In this document: positions 61,969-64,000 of the stretch, in pieces
How positions within the stretch are numbered: position 1 is the stretch's first letter
Layout: every line of letters begins with the position of its first letter
From: CAVZTX01 sp963778375
GTDB taxonomy: Bacteria > Chloroflexota > Ktedonobacteria > Ktedonobacterales > Ktedonobacteraceae
NCBI GenBank assembly: GCA_963778375.1
Contig: CAVZTX010000004.1
Location: 80,458-144,457 of the forward strand
Length of the DNA stretch: 64,000 nucleotides
Direction: 5' to 3'
The notes under the pieces: model-generated
The model's database searches: none
Told to the model about the DNA's origin: nothing
The model's input: only the letters and a program-made list of their open reading frames with translations
Program-made: the position numbers and the translations under genes

Positions 61969-63389
61969 TCTATCCTTGCACTTTTTGGTTGAAGTGCCTC
62001 AAGCGGCGAACAGCTCATACAACGCGTCCGGTTGGATGCCGGATTGGAACTGGGCATGAAGCCAATTGAGTACCTTGCGACGATGGCGTCGCTGGATTTC
62101 ACGGCGTGCCTGCCCAATGGTAACCGGACCTTGCCACTGTGTTTGCAGGCGTGTGCGTTCTTCTTCCAGAAAGACATAGGCCAGCATCGCCAACGTCCAG
62201 AAGCGTACAATCGCGAGCGCGCTCATCAGTTGATAGTGATCCAAGCCCAGTTCCTCTTTGCTATCGCCAAAGAGGACCTCGATGTCCCAGCGTGCGGCGA
62301 TATGTGACAAGAGCCGCTCTGGGCTGGCTTCCACATCACTGGAGGCCCAGTAACGTACTTGCGAGAGAGGCGCATCCAAGGATCGACGCACAATCACCAC
62401 CTGAGAGCGGTACAAGCTGCGCACCCGCGTCTTCACCACATGCACATACACGGTGTCCTTGCCCCTTGGCCACTTGAGGGGGATGTAGTCGCTTGCCGAG
62501 AGCTCGGCGGTATACTCCGACAATTGTTGCCACCGCCAACCTTGGGGAACGCTCGGGTCTGCTACCGCCAGCCAGCGGTTGCTCTTGATGCCAGTGGTGA
62601 TCAGGAAGTTGCGCTCACGAGCCGCTCGCCAGAGACATTTAGCGCTGTACCAACTGTTGAGTAAGACATGGGTCAGCGTTCCTGCCACTGGCTCAAAGGT
62701 GCGGATCGTTTGCTCCATCAGCGCGATCTTGCTCTGGAAAGGCAGCCCTTCCTTCTCACAGACCACTTGCTGTCGATACAACTGAGGAGCCAGCGGACAG
62801 CGTCTTCCCAGCAGCACATACAGATTCTCGACCAGGCTATGACCCAGCACTCGCTTCTCCTCGGTCGTCGAATGATGCACGCCGAGTCCTTCCATCTGCT
62901 TGCCTTTGCGCTTCTGGATGGTTGAGTCGTCCCCTATCAAGTACCCTGTCACGACGGGTTGTTTGGGACGTCCTCGATGCTTCGGTTGTCCTTGGCGCTG
63001 CTGCTGCAAAGCTGTGCTCACTTGCGGCTCCATCTCCTCTCGAAAATGCCTTAGCCATCTGTCGGCTACCGCCGCTGCTTCCCATGGGGCCTCAGACAAA
63101 AAACGACTCAGGCCTGCCAAACTCGGTTGCTCTGCGATCTGACGGAGCAGTCCCGTCAGCGTTCGGTTGCCTTCACACTGCATTAACCCCAACAGCACGG
63201 TCACGAAGTGCTGATACTGGGGCTTGGAGAACACCTTGCTGAAGCGCTCAGCAAAGTGCTGCAAGGCTTCATCTAGACATATAATAGGGACAGGCATGGG
63301 TCACCTCCGTGGTCTCAAGAGTTTTTTATCATCTTCTTGATACCACATGGGGCCCTTTCCTGCTACCTTTTGAAAAGTGCAAACATAGA
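61969..63389. mobile_element. IS701-like insertion sequence, 1421 bp
   Basis: Ends are TCTATCCTTGCACTTTT on the left and, read inward, TCTATGTTTGCACTTTT on the right (15 of 17 identical). The 5-bp sequence AGATC occurs on both sides (61964-61968 and 63390-63394) as a target duplication. Excision in silico restores the HEPN-like reading frame. It encodes one transposase on the minus strand. Confidence 0.85.
61999..63297 (-). CDS. IS701/IS4-like DDE transposase with a substituted catalytic Asp
   Basis: A 432-aa transposase with GGAGGTGA before ATG. Family features: LSRFLSEAPW near the N-terminus, the first acidic motif IGDDSTIQKRKGK (D123/D124), and the Glu region RWDIEVLFGDSKEELGLDHYQ (E340). 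The second catalytic position, normally VLLDSWY, reads VLLNSWY: codon AAC at 62656-62658 in place of GAC, giving N214. It is therefore probably unable to cut DNA. Confidence 0.9.
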   Translation of the reverse strand: MPVPIICLDEALQHFAERFSKVFSKPQYQHFVTVLLGLMQCEGNRTLTGLLRQIAEQPSLAGLSRFLSEAPWEAAAVADRWLRHFREEMEPQVSTALQQQRQGQPKHRGRPKQPVVTGYLIGDDSTIQKRKGKQMEGLGVHHSTTEEKRVLGHSLVENLYVLLGRRCPLAPQLYRQQVVCEKEGLPFQSKIALMEQTIRTFEPVAGTLTHVLLNSWYSAKCLWRAARERNFLITTGIKSNRWLAVADPSVPQGWRWQQLSEYTAELSASDYIPLKWPRGKDTVYVHVVKTRVRSLYRSQVVIVRRSLDAPLSQVRYWASSDVEASPERLLSHIAARWDIEVLFGDSKEELGLDHYQLMSALAIVRFWTLAMLAYVFLEEERTRLQTQWQGPVTIGQARREIQRRHRRKVLNWLHAQFQSGIQPDALYELFAA

Positions 63390-63586
63390 AGATCACCTGT
63401 GAGGTCAATTTCTCTGAATTTGGCGATAAGGTCAAAGACTACTGCAATCCATGTGGCCGCTATCGCTGCGCGGTAAGATCCAACTCAATAGCAATTTACA
63501 GCCTCAGTAACAAATGTCTTGGTATGCTCATCGTAACAATGAACAACGAGTTCATCCAAGTCGACCAAATGATCTCGAAAAAGCAT
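63390..63586 (-). pseudogene. HEPN-like gene, 5' part with a nonsense codon
   Basis: ATG at 63584-63586 follows GAGGAAA. The frame reads MLFRDHLVDLDELVVHCYDEH and continues to codon 33, where TGA (63485-63487) interrupts it; the same frame then goes on as VGSYRAAIAATWIAVVFDLIAKF up to the IS. TGA probably arose from CGA (Arg). The nonsense codon and the IS are independent inactivating events. Confidence 0.7.
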
Positions 63587-64000
63587 AAATCTATTTCCTC
63601 GTTGAGCTTGGCAGCAATATGCGCATACTCTTTACATTCATTGTATGAGTCAGTTTAATCTTCTGCTTCTACTCCGTCAAGTGGTTCACCTAGCTCTTCC
63701 AGCATCTGCTCAATACATCGAACCGCATACTGATGCCGCTCAATCTCACATGTCTCTCCAGCCATTAGGATCCTGTGGCGAATTGTTTGTGCAAGGCGAG
63801 CCAAGCGATGCTCCTACGGACGCGGTTACCTATCAAGGGTATTTCGCCAGCAGGATCCTAATGGCTGGAGAGCCAGAGCCCACTCTCTGTTCATTGACCT
63901 ATTTCATAACTCATGTCTAAACCAAAATCTCAAACCTACCAGCATTTCACGAGTAACTGAGACAGCATCATTCACTCCAACCAATAAGCTGTTCACGGCC
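63587..64000. other. Terminal non-coding region
   Basis: No supported gene. The 91-aa plus-strand frame at 63645-63920 overlaps the MITE-like element and has no ribosome site or family resemblance. Confidence 0.5.
63754..63872. repeat. MITE-like element, 119 bp with 22-bp terminal inverted repeats
   Basis: The ends 63754-63775 and 63851-63872 are exact reverse complements (CTCTCCAGCCATTAGG... ending in GGATCCTG), with further near-pairing inside (TGGCGAA / TTCGCCA). The 75-bp centre has no reading frame. No clear target duplication was found. Confidence 0.7.

Noticed and set aside
63645..63920. 91-aa plus-strand frame near the window end
   Set aside because: It runs through the MITE-like inverted repeats and lacks a ribosome site.

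Overview
The window looks like chromosomal DNA of a Chloroflexota bacterium, most likely class Ktedonobacteria. This is an inference from overall gene style: many short-chain dehydrogenases, large membrane-bound GAF/histidine kinases, IS701-like elements, CbpA/HspR-type heat-shock genes, a T-box valS and GC content near one half. No rRNA gene is present to prove it. Protein-coding density is high, and no tRNA, rRNA or CRISPR array was recognised.

Layout. 1-2.4 kb: the end of a fused ECF-transporter ATPase followed by its EcfT membrane subunit. 2.6-6.3 kb: a double nitrilase-fold amidohydrolase, a short-chain dehydrogenase and a convergent BKACE (DUF849) enzyme. 6.4-12 kb: a large sensor kinase gene broken by frameshifts and flanked by two inverted copies of a ~57-bp repeat, then a GT39-like membrane glycosyltransferase. 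12-17 kb (minus strand): a small zinc-finger protein, an alpha/beta hydrolase-like protein whose nucleophile Ser is replaced by Asp, and a 1189-aa fusion of a CHAT (caspase-like) domain to a complete two-ring Clp AAA+ unfoldase. 17-19 kb: metG, preceded by a promoter, a Met-rich 27-codon leader peptide and an intrinsic terminator. 19-26 kb: a lipoprotein, a PEP-mutase/isocitrate-lyase family enzyme, a PPi-type phosphofructokinase, a QueA-like enzyme with an SDR, a SRPBCC membrane protein and a zinc alcohol dehydrogenase. 26-29 kb: a two-component pair whose response regulator lacks the phospho-acceptor Asp.

29.2-46.9 kb is a long, tightly packed plus-strand array, probably transcribed as one or a few operons. 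It holds a membrane molybdopterin oxidoreductase, a TPP enzyme, an enolase-superfamily dehydratase, an FAD/Fe-S oxidoreductase with a C-terminal membrane anchor, an internally duplicated membrane protein, a broken gluconate-2-dehydrogenase subunit 3 gene, a GMC oxidoreductase, an M24 peptidase-like protein, a glucose-dehydrogenase-like SDR, a type II NADH dehydrogenase fused to a glycogen-debranching glucosidase, and a small DUF6582 protein. Together they suggest periplasmic or membrane oxidation of sugars and sugar acids feeding the quinone pool.

46.9-60.5 kb: valS with a T-box leader; a DUF2089 / SHOCT-like / GGD-solenoid operon; a frameshifted GT4 glycosyltransferase; the heat-shock genes grpE-dnaK-dnaJ-merR with a second MerR gene upstream; and an HPP membrane protein fused to a nucleotidyltransferase domain. 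60.7-63.6 kb: a HEPN-like gene killed twice, by a nonsense codon and by a 1421-bp IS701-like insertion, whose own transposase has lost a catalytic Asp. The window ends in non-coding DNA containing a 119-bp MITE-like element.

Several genes carry frame disruptions or catalytic-residue losses. The strongest candidates for undescribed biology are the CHAT-Clp fusion, the Met-rich leader attenuator of metG, the HPP-nucleotidyltransferase fusion and the shared 13-bp palindrome that precedes both the two-component genes and the oxidoreductase array.
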